A stretch of DNA of 64,000 bases from Platycnemis pennipes (GCA_933228895.1 OW121856.1:23143805-23207804), one strand, 5' to 3'. Positions 46,690 through 59,404 are shown, numbered from the stretch's first letter. Notes: generated from the letters alone by a model not told the origin. Numbers and translations are program-made.

Positions 46690-47209
46690 GTGAGTTTGTT
46701 TCTACACCATTAAAGGTAAAATAAAACTTCATTAAAAATTTTGTACAAATAAAATGTAATTTCCACCAAAGAAAAATTTAACTCTCTGGTCATCTCTATC
46801 AATCAAACTCAGATAATTTCCATTCAGCCATAAGGTGGATATTCATTGTTAAAATGTCTTATAAACAACATTTTTACGATCTTTAAAATTAGTATGGAAT
46901 ATCTATGGTGCTTTTAATGAGTTGAATTTTTCTTTCATAATTTAGTAGCAAGAAATCTTTAGGAAATTCTTCATTTCCGGAAGAATTCTTTTTTTTGTTT
47001 CAAACTCAAACAGGTTTTGTATCAATCATGATCTGTGAGCAGTAATTTTCAATTCCATAGTTTTTGTCTGAGACTTCCACTCAATATAACTTTCTTTACA
47101 TAAAAATCTGTAATAGTATTTTTTCTGCGATGGTCATTCCAAATACACTTGATTGATGGATCAGTGATATTTATTCAGACTACTTACAATGATCTCTAAA
47201 TTCTTTTAG

Positions 47210-48230
47210 GATGAACAAACATGGTGAAGTTACAGACATTTAAAATAAGCAGGATTATCTGGAAGATGAATGAAGAAGAATTTGAAGCAGAATATGTTTT
47301 ATGAATACAAACTTAAACATGTGTGCATTGAAGTCATGTGATCATTACTATGGCATTTTTGGCAAGTGCCATATTTATCTGAAGTTAAGCCTTCAGCTTT
47401 AATACTAATGAAAATTCTTCATCACCACATAATTTGCAGTCAGAGTTGGTTTAGAGGTAGTTCTGCAGGGCAGATATAACAGTTCAGGAACTTGAGCTAA
47501 GGGGCAGGTAGTGAGGCCTTTTGTCACCGATTATAAGGGGTTTTAGTATATTGTTCAGGTTAGAAGAGAGAGAGGTATTCTCAGGTATTAGAAGGGGCAG
47601 ATATAGTTGGAGAGTATTTGCGTAGGACACTGCATACCTTGATTACACTGTGGGTGTGTGGATGTGCGTATGATGAAGTGCTTGTATGAATGTGTTGGCA
47701 TGTTGCTTGCTTAGTTTTAGTATCACTAGAATTTTGCGTAGTGGGTATTTGTGTGTAGTGATCTGTAGATGGTTGAGTAACTCCTTGGGTGTAGACTAAT
47801 TTGGTGTAGACTAATGTATGAATGATATGATGAATGTGTGAAGAATGTGATGAATGTGTGAAAGTTGCTGAGTGGTTTTGAATGAGATATACATACACAC
47901 CAATACAGACCTACACAGACACAATTTAGCAGAGTTTATAGCTAATTGTATAGAGTATAGACAATGTAAGCCTAATTTCTATGCAGGTAGGGAAATGTTA
48001 ATAAAGGCAATGTGAGATGTTTTTTTCTGTAGAAATGCATGGCATTCATAATGTGAAACAAAACAAAAGTAATGGAGGTAGCTCTTGTGCAGTAGGACTA
48101 TGGGATCAAGGTTGTGGTAACCAGCCCCTTCGGCGGTCCCTCCTAATGCATGCTTCCTCCTGGTGTATGATCTCTTGTTAATTTTAAATATGTGACCAAT
48201 TGTCTGATGCAATAAATCTGTAATATTTAA
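47210..48230 (+). other. Possible last exon and 3' UTR of gene X
   Basis: Acceptor TAAATTCTTTTAG. In phase 0 the frame is DEQTW then TGA (47225-47227). A polyadenylation signal AATAAA lies at 48211-48216. The intervening sequence includes the GT-rich stretch 47640-47890. If right, the smallest gene X product would be a protein of roughly 88 residues. Confidence 0.22.
47640..47890. repeat. GT/GAATGTGTG-rich low-complexity region
   Basis: It is dense in TGTG and repeats the words GATGAATGTGTGA and TGGTGTAGACTAAT. The 105-codon minus-strand frame through it (His/Ser/Thr-rich) is a low-complexity artefact. Confidence 0.7.
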
Positions 48231-48629
48231 GGCGGCCTGTGGAGGTTTTTACGGGTTTCCCTTCACTTCGGGCAAATGCCAGGCCAAAGCCACTCCCGTC
48301 CACAAAAAATAATGGAATAAATGCCTTTGAATTAATATTGTTTTTTTACCTAAAAGAGTTGAACCTCTACCAAACCAACCTTTCTCTAATGAATAAATTT
48401 CGGAATGAACAATTTTTCTCTTCTTAACACTTCTCTTGTTAACACTCACATGTACATTGAGTATGAATAAAAAAATTTGCACTCCTAACTCCTTTTCAGA
48501 AGTTTTACTGAAAAATAATACCTAATGCAGTCGGCTCAGCTGAACAAAATTTAACTAGATACGTTTTAAATAGTTTCAAAAAAAGTAGGGGGGGGGGGGA
48601 GGGTGCCGATATGAATTATGACAGTCGAC

Positions 48630-49230
48630 TGTTTGGGTTTGCGGCACCTCTAGTTCGAGCCGGGAGAAGAGGTTTTAAAAGGGCGTGCACGGCAGACTCT
48701 CGCTCTCTCTCTCTTTTTACTCTGGCCCTCGCTTGTACCCTGCTCGGATCGAGTGTGTTCCACTTCAGTTTTTTTTTTACTTTGTGTTGTGCCAAGTTAT
48801 CGGTCACACTATTGGACTGAATGAGTACTTTGGTAATTCTGGCATTCCGATCATGCTAGTCCCTTTGTGTTCAAGGGAGAATCTATTATTTATGTTATGT
48901 TTTCGCCAGTGGGCCGAGTAGGACTGAATGACGTTTCGTTCAGGCCAGTTTTTTTTTGTTGTGTGTTTGATTGGCAATGTTTCTTTGTAAACTATTCGTG
49001 CTAATTTATGTTATGTTCTTGCTAGTGGCTCGAGTAGGACTGAATGATATTTCGTTCAGGCCAGTTTTTTTTGTTGTGTGTCTGATTAAAAATGTTTTTT
49101 CACCCAATTTATTTACTGAAGTATCTCCTCGCAGCTGTGTTTCCTGTTTACAATAAATCCTGTTGTTCAATTTTAAGTGATCCTTGCTTTCTCGCACGCA
49201 CGTGCACACGGCAAACGACATCGGGAACCC
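48630..49230 (+). mobile_element. Putative solo LTR
   Basis: It starts TGTTTGGGTTTGCGGCACC. A TATA-like TTTTAAAAGGGCG lies at 48673, followed by a CT-rich initiator region. A polyadenylation signal AATAAA lies at 49152-49157, with a GC-rich tail to about 49230. This layout (promoter, R region, poly(A) signal in order within 600 bp) is that of an LTR. Neither an adjacent retroviral-type coding region nor a clean target duplication was found, and the right end is uncertain. Confidence 0.35.
48889..49095 (+). repeat. Tandem duplication, 116 bp period
   Basis: TTTATGTTATGTT...GAGTAGGACTGAATGA...TTCGTTCAGGCCAG occurs at 48889 and again at 49005 in the same order with few differences. Confidence 0.85.
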
Positions 49231-50548
49231 TAGTTTAGATGGGATTTCTTCCCGTTTGTTGGCTATCGCCCGAGTGAGGTTCGCCACGATAGTTTTATTA
49301 CAATGTGCATAAAAATAATTAAAATGTTTGGTAAATCTATGGCGTGGTCAGTGTTGAGGGGCAAGAGGAAGTGGAAAAGGCTTACTGAGGGATGTGAACA
49401 GTTTGAGGACTTGTCAAATAACTTTTTTGTACGAAGTTTCTGAGGTATGCCTTTTGAAATGTGCATCTTGTGTTTTGGCAGTGTTCTAACCAAATGAATT
49501 TTTTGATGCAACAATTTGTTTGCATTTTCAATGCTAGTGAACAAGTTGCCAGTATACATATATATTGTTCTACCATCATTCAAAATTGGCTGACACAAAC
49601 TTGTAGTGATGTACATGGGTGTTGTCTTTCATATTTTAAGCATAAATTGTATGTATGGTACTAGTAGCCATGGACTGTGCAAGGCTTGAAGAGTTTTATC
49701 CCATATTAATGGCGTTTCTGTTTCAAATACTTTAGCATATTGAGTTGCCCTCGAAATTAAATGAGTGATTCATCAATACACTATGTTTCGCTAGGGTGGT
49801 ATAAGCATTGGAAACAGCCCAAAAGTTTTTCCATATGATCTTGGACTTAATGTAGCTATTCGCCTTCTAGACAGTCTTCATTATTTGTGAAGTGGATAAT
49901 TTGCAATAAAAGTTCAAACATATTCCTGGTCATGATACTAGATGCAAAGTCATTTTTTTATAAGGTATCCCTGGACCAGTAATCTTTGGTAAGTGGATTC
50001 TTTATCCACCCCATGTAAGTGATGAGACCAAAAAAGTGTTTCATTTCATAAAGGTTAGAATGTTCCCACTCATGTAATCTTGATGACTATGATACATTTT
50101 GTTCTTCCATAACTTGTTGCGTGGCATAAATATTAGTTTGTTCCGAGATCATGCTGAAGATCGAGTTTTCAACAACAGCTAAATAAAAACTACTTGGCGT
50201 GCCTTCCAAACGGCCATAGGATCTATTGGAATAGGTCCATTTTAATTCCAATAGGGTATGTGGATGACCGTAGGCTTTACAATCACATTATATGTATTCA
50301 TGAAAACACATTGTTACTGTCGACCGCAGCGTGGCACTAACAAGTTTGTTGTAACGTATCATCATAATTTTCATGAGTCTGGACACCACTGCAATCCTCA
50401 GGGTCCCAAGAACTCGAGCCATATTCTCTAGATGGTCCGGTTCAAAAGTCCTGAGGCAGCCTGGCTGTGTTTTTATCCCTTCATTATTATATTTTTCTCC
50501 CATAAGAAAAGCATTGAGTTTGATGAAGAGGTTTTTTAATTTCTTCTT
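49231..50548. other. Non-coding, nothing recognised
   Basis: Overlapping frames on both strands around 49263-49664 have no domain or splice support. Confidence 0.35.
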
Positions 50549-50674
50549 TTAACCCTTTTGCTGTGGCACACTTCCGAAACCTACTGGTCACATGCCGCGC
50601 CATTGTGAGAACGAAAAAGTACGTTCACAGCAGTCTACCATGCTAGGTACGTTCACAGCAGTGAAAGGGCTTAA
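50549..50674. mobile_element. Foldback mini-element M2 (126 bp)
   Basis: The ends TTAACCCTTTTGCTGTG and, reverse strand, TTAAGCCCTTTCACTGCTGTG pair with a small gap. Inside, GTACGTTCACAGCAGT occurs twice in direct orientation. It shares its TTAA-CCCTT start with M1. Confidence 0.5.
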
Positions 50675-50937
50675 TTAGTTGCACTCAAGATATTGAATGG
50701 AAGTTTTAACCACTATATGGAAAAAAATTTAGAATTTAATGTCGAATAATGTAGAATTTAATACATTTATTAGACTTTTTTGTATTACATTTTTGGCTGA
50801 AATATGTGTTTTTAACTCCAAATTGATCATTTTTTTGCATTCACAATTATTAACTTTATGAAAATTTGTTAAATTTTCATACCTAAAAATATGTAGTTTA
50901 AAACCTGTATTCTGATATAAACCTACTTATGTGACTA

Positions 50938-53335
50938 TAAGGTAGTTGAGCCAAATAATGCCAGGTTAAGGTTCAAGTGTATAAAATTTAAAAGAAGAAA
51001 GACAGAGACGTAAGTTGGCGTTACAAATAATAATAGATATTTTAGCTACATACTGTAATAATGATAACTTGTGTCAACCAATAAATTTACCATTATAACC
51101 TCTGTTATCAAAGAGCTGTCAAATGGCTTCATTAATATGGAGTGTTCCAAATAACGCCAGGTGCATTTTTGAAGATAATAATTTGTATACTTTATTTTCA
51201 GCAACACAAATGAAATAAATATTGCTTCACAGACTGAAATAAATCGAATACAACATAAAATATGCCTCATAACTAATATATTATAATATAATATTGTTGT
51301 TTGTTACTGAGTAAAAAAAATAAAGAAAATCCCTTTTTCAAGTTCACAGCGCTGATAACTAAAGATTTGCACAAATAAGCGACTCAAAAAAATCTGCAAA
51401 TGTAGATACAGGACATAATAAATATTAAATGAAATAATCATTAGACATATCGTTTAGATAGATCATAGAAAAATCGTTTAGACATATCAGTCTACAAGGA
51501 AAACAATAAGATGGTATTAATTCATCATAGTGCCTCTTACTTGGTGGATTAACATAAAAAATAGCTATCACACATTAATATTAAAAAGTAACAACTGGAG
51601 GTATTGAGTACGTAGACCAATAACGCCAACAATGGCGTACCTGGCGTGATTAGTCAACAGCGCCCATGTTTTATTTCTCGTTCGATTAAAGACACACTTA
51701 CCTGTATTCTATTATTTTCTCTGTGTATTTGGACAGACGAAGCACTGAGCTTTAAGAATATACAGTAAAACCTCGCTTTTACGTCCCCGCAATTTACGTT
51801 TTCCCGCCATTAACGACTTTTTCTTCATGTCCTAATAATGTCCTTATATCCGCAATGTAACGTCTTCCCTTTATTCACGCTAGCAAATTTTTGAATGGTT
51901 CGCCATTTACGTTTTACGAGACGATTTTGCCGTGATTGTCGTCCTGGTTGCATAACTAGTGGTTGGACTCAACGCTCCGTGAAAGACAAAGTAAAAACTC
52001 ATGCAGTAAGTTACCACTATGAAAGAGAAATAAAGTTTGCCCAGATATACCACCATTTATCGTGACCTCGCTCATCTGTGCAATTGTAATGCCGCGAGGG
52101 ATTACAGTACACGTACGTCGTTTTTCTCGCGATTGTTGTTCAGGTTGCATAACTCGCGGGATGGCTGATGCTATCGCATTGGTGATGAAATTTTTCATTT
52201 ATTTAAGAAGTGTTTGCTTTTCAGCATTTGCGGTCTTGTCTTTCTTTTTTGGAGGCATTAATACAGATTTTATAAAATCCTCCAGCCAAATTTCATCCTC
52301 ATATATCCTACGAACACACCCGTAAAATCATCTCATTATTCTCTAGCTCGATTCTTAAGTAGCTTTGATAGAATATCACTATAGTCTCCACACCTTCTTT
52401 TCTCACAATATTTACCCTAACTTACTAGCATGGTTGGATCAAGACTCCTGGCCTCAGTTCATCCTTATCTATGTCATTCTCCTCTTCTATTCCCAAGTTC
52501 CCTTGTCTATCATTAATGCCATGCAGTTCTTTTCACATTTTCCTTACCCCTATGCTAAATCTCGTTAAGTTCTATCAGCAGCTCTCCTGACTTAACAGTA
52601 ATGAACAGTGTCTTGACCACTCTAGTGTCTACTACACCATCCCCCCCCCCTCCATCCTTTCTCAACTGCTTGCTGTTCTGCATCTTCCCTCATACACCTG
52701 TAAACTAATTCCTGATATTCTCTCCAACTTACAACTGTACAATTTTTTCACACTCTTCCTAATCTTGGCCCAACCATATGTAATCTAGTTAATATATCTC
52801 TCCATGTCCCCATGCATTTCAAATAAGAGATTTTGGCATTATTAAAGAGGTTTTGTTGGAACTATATTTCACTATATTTCAATTTCGAAACTTATCATTC
52901 AATGAGCAAGAATTAGGCAGGCAAAATCAAGAAGCAAGGAGTTATTCTTTCAGGCATAACTTTCATATAAAATTGCATACCCTCAAATTACACTTTCCCG
53001 CGATTTACACTTTTTTCTCTAGTTCCCCTCAAAAGTGTAAAAGAGGGGTTTTACTGTATATGGTTTTTGGTGTTTTTCTCGCTATCACAGCACACAATTC
53101 AACACGTATTCATGCCCCAGCGTTAGAAGAACTCGTTATCTTCGCAACTCAGACAAGACTGAAGGCATTTACATCTACAGCTCGTAAGCCAGCTGAATGT
53201 AGTTGATATTTTCTACGACAGATGACACATGAGTACGCATCTTTACATCCAGCTCGGTGCGATCTGTTGGAATATTGGAGAAACTAACAGTTGGCGTTAA
53301 AGGCATACTTGGGGTTATTTGGCTCAAGTACCTTA
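50938..53335. mobile_element. Tc1/mariner-like TIR element L (non-autonomous), host of a nested element
   Basis: TIRs: TAAGGTAGTTGAGCCAAATA on the left and TAAGGTACTTGAGCCAAATA on the right (reverse strand), flanked by TA (50936-50937, 53336-53337). Subtracting the nested element 51763-53056 leaves about 1.1 kb. The interior repeats ATAACGCCA words near 51155 and 51620. No transposase frame is seen. Confidence 0.7.
51763..53056. mobile_element. pogo/Tigger-like TIR element nested in L
   Basis: TIRs: CAGTAAAACCTCGCTTTTAC and, reverse strand, CAGTAAAACCCCTCTTTTAC, flanked by the dinucleotide TA on both sides. The length is 1294 bp. CAG-starting TIRs with a TA target duplication are typical of the pogo branch of Tc1/mariner. 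No intact transposase. Internally the segment around 51920-51970 is loosely repeated at 52116-52165 (GATTGT..TTC..GGTTGCATAACT). Confidence 0.75.
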
Positions 53336-53389
53336 TAACTATATGTAACTTATTTTGTTTGAAAGTTTTGTGAGAGTTGCCTTTGAGAA

Positions 53390-54590
53390 TTATATAGCAA
53401 TTAATTGAGTAATATCCAGTAAGCTATAATGCTTACACATACATTTTTTCTTGCCCCTTAAATTAAGGGAAATAATCCAAAGTGCTATCCACTGATGCCT
53501 CGGCATGTAAGGGTACATACATTTGATTTTAATCTCTTTCCTGGAAGGGCATAAGCTATGAGCCTCATGCTTTTCCATAGATAAATGTGTCTTTGATTTT
53601 TGAGAGAATTGGAAAGAATTCTTGACATATTTTTTTTTCAAAATTGCAAATCTAAATTTTCTAAGGTTTAAAAATGTATCTGACTATCTGAACTTTTGGA
53701 TTTATAAGTGCGACTGTTTAAATTGAACATAATTGTAGTTGGAAATCTTACTACATACTACTAAAAAGATTCAGCCTTATGCTTGTTTGTTAGCTCACTT
53801 TCAACGCCTTTATTCCGTGAGTTGTAATTTTTAAAATATGTAGGGCTCAATGTATACACTATGGCAGTTGTGTAGAAATGGCATTGAATAAAGAATAAGT
53901 AAGTTTAAAAAAATATTATGCAACAATTAAGCAGGAAATTGCAAAAATTTGTTAAAATTTTTCAGTTTTTCATCCTCTGTCAATATATAGACAGTAAGTA
54001 TTCCGTTTTCTAAATATGTAGTCGCATATGTTAACGTGGACCTTACTCTATTTATGAGTTTAGTGAATGTTGCCATAGTGAATTTAATAGCAACATGTTA
54101 TGCAGTTGCATAATTGCTTTCATATATATTTTTCTTGCACCATAAATTTAATGTAGTTATGCAAAGAGCAATGTACCAATGCCTTGCATGTAAATGTATA
54201 TTCATTTGCTTTTTATTATCTTTCATGAAGGGGCAAAAACTATAACATTCATGTAGATTGATAGACAAATGTCTGTTTCATTATTTAAGGAAGTTTGAAA
54301 AAATCCTTAGTCTCTGTTCTTTTAATTGCCAATCAAAATTTGCAAAAGTTGAAATATTTATCTGATTGTCTGCAGCATTTAATTTTTATATGCGACTAAT
54401 TAAATTTAATGTAATGGTAATTGGAAATTTTACTGCTAGCAATGTTTGCTCTTTTGCTAGGTAATTAGTTAGGTTCTGAAAATAACGCAATATAATTTTA
54501 GTTATATTGCCTCAATGGCTTGGTAGGTTTCAATTCCGTGAGTGCAATTATTGAAATATATTGGGAAAAAAACATACAAGTTTTTCAACA
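53390..54590. repeat. Ancient tandem duplication, period about 700 bp
   Basis: 53396-53850 and 54100-54570 share an ordered series of words: TGCCT..GCATGTAA.GGTA.AT.CATTTG, TTTTTGA/TTTAAGG, ATCTGA.T.TCTG, GTAATGGTAATTGGAAATTT against GTAGTTGGAAATCTT, and TTCCGTGAGT. Both copies are AT-rich and non-coding. Similarity is moderate with many indels. Confidence 0.5.
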
Positions 54591-56756
54591 TGATAAGATA
54601 AGTGGAGAAATAGTAATTACCAAAATTACCCAACATCATTAAAGTTGGTTGTCTCTTTCGGAAGAGGGAGCTTGTCAAACTCATGTGTACCTACCGACCC
54701 ACTTTACTGATAGACCCTTATGAATTGTGCGTCAATAGTGACTAAATGTTCAATTAGTCTCAGTAATATCATTTTTATCTCTTTGAGGTATGATGTTAGT
54801 ATTTACAACTTTAATATTTTCTGTAAATTTTCCATTTACTTGATCTTTTACACTATTTTGTGTTTAATTTATAGCTTTACATAACATGAAGGTGTGTTAT
54901 CACTTGATACTCACTCAAACACACTTATAAAAGAGGTTTTCAATACCCCATATTTGGTAGCAGGTTGTTTTTTGCGTATTTGACATTTCAAAAATATATT
55001 TTTTTAATTTAATCAAGTTGTACGTTTTTGCTTCAACAGCCAAAAATAAAGGCAGCATTTAACATATCAATTGCCATAATAGTATTCGAAGCATTTGTAA
55101 TTGAGGACCAATGAATATTATAGTAAAGTTAAGAATCGAATTGGTGAATTCAGCAATTCGACCCACCCCTGGTGTAAAACATTGTAACTGATCATGCCAT
55201 TAGAATAAATGTAACGGAAGTCACTCATACTCTTGTTATTTGACCACTTATAATATTATCGTGCAAGGCAATGGCTTCCTAATTCTTTACCGAGGTACTT
55301 CGTGGTGCCAGGAAAACAGAGATGGTTTTGAGATTATTTCGGAGAAACGAAAAATGATCAGCAGTGCTAACTTCTGAACTGGTTACTCTCAGGCCCGACA
55401 GACGGTGAAAGTAATCGAAGTAATTCTTCCCACCGTTGGGAATCACGCTGTAAGATATTATAAAATAAAATGAAAAATCGTAATAATGAATTTATTGAAA
55501 AATAATTTACAATTTGAGACTATACCTTGAAGCTGAGAGTCAATTTTATTCATGAACATTATAAATTGTTCTTAATTTATCGGCGAAAGTTTCACTGCTG
55601 CACCCGTGATAATACAAAAGTTATCGAGAAAACAATTTTGCTGCCATTCGAATTGGCGGTAGTTTCTATGGGGAATGGTTTGATGGGCGTATTTTTCGGA
55701 GGCGGGATTCGCATTTTGTGAAAATGATAAAATGTCGATTGGCGGGCAAAGGAGGCGCCGGAGAGGATTTTTGGGGGAATCCTAACGGGGGGACCCTGGA
55801 ATTTTGTCCCGCGTCCATTGACATCTAGTAACTCACTAGGTAAGGGGTGTTGTAATGCGTCTCATATACTTCGAAGGATACTTGTGCGAAATTTTTTTCT
55901 TGGAGATGGCAAGGAGATATGCGCGGTTATTATATTAATTACTATTCTGTGAATTCATCTCTAATCTACGTCTTTTTGGATTTTTTTTGCCACGGAAGCC
56001 ACATTAAGAGAGATGCCTCATGTGTGAGATACATTCATGGAATAATTATAAAGATATTAACAGTATTAAATCCAGTCATATTAAAACAAAATCTTTTCAA
56101 AGAATGCTAACAGCGGTATGTTTCGGAAGGTATAAGTATTTTTCAATATTTTTAAGAAGCATTACAGTTCTGGGGTTCGAATCCCCTACCTCTTAAGTGG
56201 AGTGAGAACATGTCCATGGACGTAGAACTTTTTTCCGGGGTTCCGCTTTTGCCCATTTTCGTCTCTGACGCCTGTTTTTCCCGCAAAGCGACATTATTCC
56301 TTCTTTTAAAATGCTATTTCCGTAGCCAAAAAAAACTGCTGTGTAGGGAAAATAATTAATTTGCCATCGATTTAAGTTGTGTTATCAAAGTAATAATAAT
56401 AACTTAGCTAGTAAAATATTATAACTGCATATCTCTCTTAGAAACAGAATTCACTCAAACCAATATTAATTTGACCTATAAGAACAACTAAGCTACAAAA
56501 AAATAATTTATCGTTATTAAGAAACATTATTTTCATTTAACGTGTTAAACATTATTGTCATTCACATATATTGTTCCCTATTTATTCCCTGATACAATTT
56601 GTCTCAGTAAACTACTTTTATAAATAAATATGAATGTAATCCCCACAGATGACACGTAGGGTCGTTTTCCATTATTTTGTAATATATGTTCGATTGTTCA
56701 TCAAATTTTCATCACCTTCAACTACAATCAAAGAAAAGTATCAAAAACTGTGTCCC
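54591..56756. other. Non-coding, nothing recognised except a T-arm-like motif
   Basis: GGGGTTCGAATCCCC at 56172-56186 is a perfect tRNA T-arm/B-box hairpin, but no A box or acceptor pairing is found upstream. 55660-55830 is GC-richer with no feature assigned. Confidence 0.35.
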
Positions 56757-57485
56757 GGGGGAAAATAGTTGTGAAGCCCTTGATGATCAGCCATGATGTG
56801 AAGTGTGTGGCAGGTGGTGTACGATTTTTTTTAGGTATCGAGTCCTTCAAAATCTATATACGCTTAATTTTCCTCTGTTATTCTTTGTTTTCATGACCAG
56901 ATAGAACGTAGCTAATATGCTGGAGCATTCTTTTTCCGGAATACTTCTACTAGTATGGGGTAGATATGGGGGTCGTATTCATTCTGAATGCTAGTTAATG
57001 CATGACATCTATTCTGCTTCCGAGCTATACCAAAGTGGTGTGTACAATATTCAGTTTACAATATCTAAAACATCATATCATAAAAATGTAAGGAGATGAG
57101 CTCTACAGCCTCTTAAAGTGACCAATAAAATAAGATTCTCCAATGGCCGTAAAATTGGCAACCCTTTTAAGGACAATTGCTGTATTGGTTTGCGGGAGGG
57201 TCAATTCCACAGCGGTGACCAACTACAGCCTCTCAACCAGAAAACCCTCCTGTGGTGGTTTGCGGAAATGTTACTTCCTCGTCAGTGACACAACCACAGA
57301 CACACACACTCAACCCAAATAGGTTCATTCACAGGGCTGATGGGACCCTGTTCAGGATGCCTGGGTTATGAACGCAAACACACTCACACACTCAAATGGG
57401 CAGACCTAATGGGAGAATAGAGCTCAAAAAGAGCGTAGTCAATGTTGGAAAAGAAGGACAAAACGAGGATGTGCGTCGGATACGC

Positions 57486-57515
57486 GTATTTTGGCCACAA
57501 GGTGGCCCTCTTCAG
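57486..57515 (-). ncRNA. Hammerhead-ribozyme-like motif D
   Basis: The minus strand reads CTGAAGA, then a 6 bp perfect stem GGCCAC-CTT-GTGGCC, then AAAATACGCGTATCC. Same layout as the motifs in elements B and C. Core deviations: CUGAAGA for CUGAUGA and AAAA for GAAA. No RT coding sequence was found next to it. Confidence 0.35.
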
Positions 57516-58121
57516 TGAGCTGAAGGGAGAGCACTTGCAACACAGGGTTGTAAGTGAATTATTGGGGAGGGCAACCTAGAATAAATACCAATAGAGCGGA
57601 AGGGGAAGGGGAGAACCAATGGCAATGGGGTGTGGGGGAGGGCAAAAAGGCATTGGATGGCACGGGTGGGGATTTTTCCATTTTATGCCTTTCAGGATAT
57701 TCTGGGTATCCCGATGCAACCCCTGAGGCTCATTACACCCATGATGGTATACATGTCTACGGTCAGGTTCAGACGAGATTTTGTATGGTAGTAAAGAAAT
57801 GGGAATGAATTACAATGAGAAGGATTTTAAAGGATGCATGTACAAAAATATGAGTGGGTTTCTCTTAGAATAGTAGGAAAGAATCATATATACATTAATA
57901 TAGTATTATCTAGGCCGCTTATCCGTCAATCTGTGAAGTTGATTACCAATGACTAGGGACATGACATTTTCGCGAAACGTTTTTTGCGACAGGATTTACG
58001 AAATAAGCGACTTTAGGGTTTAATCACGAAATTAACCGTGTCTTCTTTGAAACGCGATTTTTTTAACGAAATTTGAGATATTTTGCAAAAGCCGAATTTT
58101 TGTAGCGTGAAATATTTTCTT

Positions 58122-59404
58122 TAGTGATGGCCGGATCGGATCTTTATTTTTCTCGGTTCCGGATTCGGATCCAAAGACACGGAGTAAAATCGGATCCGGA
58201 TCGTAGATTTTAAATTTTCGCGGCTTAGCGATCGAAGTGCCCCGTGAATAGAATGAGGGTGCGGTAGATATCGACAAGAAGAGGATGTGTAACTTAGGTC
58301 ACGTAATTAGTTGAAAACGTTCCCGTGCAATTAGAAGCAAAATAAAGAAATTTGACTTTTTTCCCACATTATCCCGGTATCGCGGGAAAAAAAAGTAGGA
58401 TGTCACGCGGGTAGCCTACACTCGCCGGGATCAGGCGTACAACGAGAGCTAGTGTACTGTGCGAAGTTCGATCCCAATCGCAGTTCCATTTTTTCTTTCA
58501 GTCACTTCATCGAAAATGTTGTCATATTCAATTTCAAACCATTACATCTGAATACTCACTTTATTACACTTTGTTGTTTAAATTAGATTTACAAATGTAG
58601 CACTCATAAATTAAGGATGGTCGGGTCGGATTCAAAGATCCACGGGTCTTTCATTTCATTCGCTACTGAAATCATATCCAGGGACAGTAAAAATTTAGAT
58701 CCGGATCGGAGATTTTAACATCTCGCGGCCTCGTGATCGATGCGCCCCGCGAATGGAATGTACGTATGGTAGATACCAACAAGGAGAGGTTAAGTAACTC
58801 GGATCACGAAATGAGAAGAAGATTTTTTCCGTGCCACAAACGAGGAAAACAAAATAAAAAATACTCGTCTTGACATTTTTCTCCATAGGCCGGATGTGCG
58901 AGAAAAAAATTAAGCCAAATGTCATGCGGGTCGCCTACATTCACAATATTCCCGTGAACCTATGAGAGCGTAGTTGTTAAAAATGAGGGCTAGTGTATTG
59001 CCAGTCGCGAGTTCGATCCTTAACACTACCTAAGAATACAGCCGTGCTGTATTCCTAGGGTAATGCTAGTAGACAGTTAAAAAAAAGTAGATTATCAGAA
59101 ATTTCATGCCAAATTATAAGTAAAAAAAATAATTAAATTTGGCGAAAGGAAATGATTGGAAAAAATTTATATTACAGAATTAAATCGTGGAATCATTACG
59201 TTAACTTTACAGTGTACTTTTTGAGTGATGCATTTGTAAATCCAGTTGAAGCGATAGAAGTACAAAAAAGTCAGTATCCACACACAAAAGTTGGAAATGA
59301 AGGATGATAAAAGTTTTTTATTCAATGGTTGAAAGAAAAATTTTAAACAGCATAAGAATCGAACTTCACTACCTGCAGTCCAATGCTCTACTCTGTTATT
59401 GTTA
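58122..59404 (-). mobile_element. hAT-type composite repeat F2 (inverted, truncated copy of F1)
   Basis: It starts TAGTGATGGCCGGATCGGAT, the right end of F1, and follows F1 backwards to about position 7400 of that copy, where similarity stops (59404). The internal degenerate end (TTAAGGATGGTCGGGTCGG at 58613) is present, as in F1. B-box-like GTTCGATCC occurs at about 58467 and 58995. The second TIR is missing. Confidence 0.8.

Noticed and set aside
47581..47898. His/Ser/Thr-rich 105-codon minus-strand frame
   Set aside because: Low-complexity GT-rich DNA read on the opposite strand; no domain or splice support.
49263..49664. 117-codon minus-strand frame overlapping plus- and minus-strand frames
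   Set aside because: Three overlapping frames on two strands, no domain; treated as chance.
56172..56186. A tRNA gene ending with the T-arm GGGGTTCGAATCCCC
   Set aside because: No D-arm/A-box, anticodon arm or pairing acceptor stem at the right distance upstream.
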